From: Natrinema mahii
Lineage (GTDB): Archaea > Halobacteriota > Halobacteria > Halobacteriales > Natrialbaceae
Reading direction: 5' to 3'
Assembly (NCBI GenBank): GCA_000690595.2
Contig: JHUT02000013.1
Location: forward strand, 24,667-88,666
DNA: 64,000 bases
Of the stretch, positions 62,561 through 64,000 are shown piece after piece (within the stretch, counting starts at the first letter, position 1; each line of letters starts with the position of its first letter). Made by a program: the position numbers and the translations under genes. The notes beneath the pieces are model-generated. The model did not search any database and had not been told where the DNA came from. It saw only the letters and a program-made list of their open reading frames with translations.

Positions 62561-63055
62561 TCAGACATTGGGTGCCATATCTATTGCTACGGAAAATGGA
62601 TCATCCTCGTTAGGGCCAAGGTGTGCAGGAGCAATTCTCAGAAGGGGTTCACCAACTGGACTACCATAATCGAAACGACTTGTTACAGTTCCGCGACCCT
62701 CAATCGTGACTTCCGCTGTATAGCTGCCTTTCACATCGGCGATATAGACGTGATTGTCATACCGTTCATTCGCGCCTATACTAAATGTGATGTCCTCATT
62801 GATATTACCATGAATGTCTGTAATCACGATTGTTACCTTTATTTTTTCATCTAACTCGTTCTCCACTGAGAAGGTTTTCATCATCTCGTTCGGTATCGTT
62901 CTCTCGCCCTCCTCTGGTTCCGTGTCTTGCTTCGAATCTTTGTCTTCTGCTGAGTCGTTTTGAGGCGGCTCTGATGTTCCTTCGTTACTTGTACTACATC
63001 CTGCAATTGTAGCGGTAGTGACGATCGCAGTAGTAAGGAACATCCTTCTTTTCAT
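62561..63055 (-). CDS. small Tat-type lipoprotein
   Basis: A 164-residue protein. KRRMFLTTAIVTTATIAGCS is a twin-arginine signal with lipobox IAGC. An acidic linker (SEPPQNDSAEDKDSKQDTEP) and a beta-sandwich-like domain (DEKIKVTIVITDIHGNINED) follow, the common build of haloarchaeal surface lipoproteins of unknown role. It is divergent from the 63256 gene. Confidence 0.75.
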   Translation of the reverse strand: MKRRMFLTTAIVTTATIAGCSTSNEGTSEPPQNDSAEDKDSKQDTEPEEGERTIPNEMMKTFSVENELDEKIKVTIVITDIHGNINEDITFSIGANERYDNHVYIADVKGSYTAEVTIEGRGTVTSRFDYGSPVGEPLLRIAPAHLGPNEDDPFSVAIDMAPNV

Positions 63056-63211
63056 ATTGGGTGCAACTTACACGCTCTACAAGTGTTTTCGGGAACCGAC
63101 TGCTCAGTTTGCACCTGTAGTGCGCAGTGGTTCCACGGGAATAAATAACTAAAGAATGGGGTTTCGACAGAGCTACGTATTCTAAAACGATCCCACCGAA
63201 GTGTTTTTTCG

Positions 63212-63230
63212 CCCCGAGATGGGTGCGGGG
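63212..63230 (+). promoter_or_regulatory. 5' element B, copy 2
   Basis: CCCCGAGATGGGTGCGGGG, 17 of 19 identical to 35490-35508, 25 nt before ATG 63256. A further GCCCCGAGAT at 63241 repeats its start. Confidence 0.5.
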
Positions 63231-63255
63231 CGATTGAACTGCCCCGAGATAGCGA

Positions 63256-63720
63256 ATGACCACCGAGCGACAGCACCCACGAGACCGTGGAATTGATCGG
63301 ACACCAACTCACCGGCAGCCCTCCAAGCAACCCTGGTCTGACCTCGAATTACGTGTTCCGAACGACCGAAATCGAGAGTCACTCATCTCATTCGTCGAGT
63401 GTGTTCTCGTCGAACTCACACATGCAGACGTCGGTGCCGAGTATCGATCGTCGAACGTTTGGGGAGTTAAACTGACGCAGTACATCGCTGCCGATACGGT
63501 TGGCGAGAGATTCAAGAAGCGCCATTATGACGAACGGCTCGGCTGGCACAAGCAGATGATGTCTCGGCAGGACGTGCGTGATGAACTGATCAACCGCCTC
63601 GCACGACCCGCGTCACTGGCGACGAATCAGAGTCATTCCCATCCTGTTGAAGAACCAGATACGTTCAGGGTGAAGCCGACGTGGCAACTGCGAACAGGTC
63701 GCCGGACCAGCAAGAGGTAA
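63256..63720 (+). CDS. small haloarchaeal plasmid-type protein
   Basis: A 154-residue basic protein (MTTERQHPRDRGIDRTPTHR). The middle (ESLISFVECVLVELTHADVG, GERFKKRHYDERLGWHKQMM) is helical. It has no recognised domain. It follows 5' element B, as the small-gene run at 35.5 kb does. Confidence 0.55.
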   Translation: MTTERQHPRDRGIDRTPTHRQPSKQPWSDLELRVPNDRNRESLISFVECVLVELTHADVGAEYRSSNVWGVKLTQYIAADTVGERFKKRHYDERLGWHKQMMSRQDVRDELINRLARPASLATNQSHSHPVEEPDTFRVKPTWQLRTGRRTSKR

Positions 63721-63827
63721 TCACCAGCCGTCAGTACTCTAGCCCGCTGTTGAATCTCGATCACTGATTCCAGTACGCATCACGCAATGTCTTCGACTTG
63801 ACTGTGCTTCCAGCAGCGAGTTTATCG

Positions 63828-63865
63828 GCGCCGTGAGGCATGAGGCGCGTTCAACAGTGTGCCTC
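63828..63865 (+). promoter_or_regulatory. 5' element A, copy 2
   Basis: GCGCC (63828-63832), 11 nt, GGCGC (63844-63848), then GTGTGCCTC (63857-63865), 12 nt before ATG 63878. TGAGGC/GCCTCA can pair instead of GCGCC/GGCGC. Confidence 0.5.
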
Positions 63866-63877
63866 ATGTGGTTTCCA

Positions 63878-64000
63878 ATGACTGATCCAAATCCGATTGA
63901 CGACACTGCAGACGATTACAGCCGATTCGAAGCCAGACTCGTTGCCCGTGATCAGGATGCAACTCGCGTCGTGACCGCAAATCTCGGCGAGACAACCGCC
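63878..64000 (+). CDS. acidic protein, 3' end outside window
   Basis: Starts MTDPNPIDDTADDYSRFEAR and is open to the window end (41 codons). Haloarchaeal composition. It follows 5' element A, like the SWIM protein gene at 34892, so the two may be regulated alike. No function can be assigned. Confidence 0.55.
   Translation, partial: MTDPNPIDDTADDYSRFEARLVARDQDATRVVTANLGETTA

Overview
The window is haloarchaeal DNA, most like the Halobacteria (for example Natrialbaceae-type genomes). Evidence seen: acidic proteins (many D/E), GC-rich third codon positions in most genes, TATA boxes about 26-29 nt before apparently leaderless starts, Tat-type lipoproteins, Orc1-type initiator, MCM, PhiH1-repressor-like winged helix, and a metE pair of archaeal type. 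It looks like a mobile or secondary replicon (megaplasmid or integrated plasmid). It carries an orc1-origin-parA locus, a tyrosine recombinase, an extra MCM, a primase-polymerase and a full conjugation-type secretion operon, next to defence genes and many gene remnants. No rRNA, tRNA or CRISPR array was seen.

Layout. 1-4 kb: 3' part of an SF1 helicase and a GHKL-ATPase/zinc-peptidase fusion. 4-5 kb: a nonsense-interrupted small gene and a small leaderless gene. 5.5-8.6 kb: a clearly AT-rich convergent pair, a DUF2254-like membrane protein and a possible Panacea-like protein. 9-11.5 kb: a coiled-coil gene and a small divergent regulator/operon locus with an operator candidate. 11.5-12.3 kb: a decayed second copy of part of the GHKL gene. 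12.9-15.1 kb: a two-gene operon with a PD-(D/E)XK nuclease. 15.7-17.8 kb: two metE-family genes. 18.4-30.7 kb: a defence island of small AbrB-like protein, DUF499 ATPase, small partner, DUF1156 DNA methyltransferase, PLD-SNF2 helicase and Mrr-like protein. 30.7-34.7 kb: HEPN protein, CoiA-like nuclease, membrane protein. 34.8-36 kb: small zinc-binding genes. 36.5-39.8 kb: orc1, predicted origin and parA operon. 40.2-43.7 kb: a second CoiA-like nuclease, an integrase and nested IS remnants. 43.7-47.2 kb: an MCM with altered catalytic residues and a membrane coiled-coil protein. 47.6-59.7 kb: conjugative secretion operon (VirB2-, VirB6-, VirB4- and VirD4-like). 59.7-64 kb: iteron-like repeats, PrimPol, a frameshifted M48 peptidase, a lipoprotein and small genes.

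How it fits together. Orc1, the inverted origin boxes and ParA should replicate and partition the element. The secretion operon and coupling ATPase should move it between cells. The integrase and PrimPol suggest integration and a second replication capacity. The 18.4-30.7 kb island is a DUF499/DUF1156/helicase methylation-linked defence module related to BREX and DISARM (I recall the name ARMADA being used for such arrays). The most unusual items are the MCM that has lost its Walker B glutamate and arginine finger, the flanking inverted origin boxes, two kinds of repeated 5' element shared by distant small genes, and several unnamed two-gene modules.
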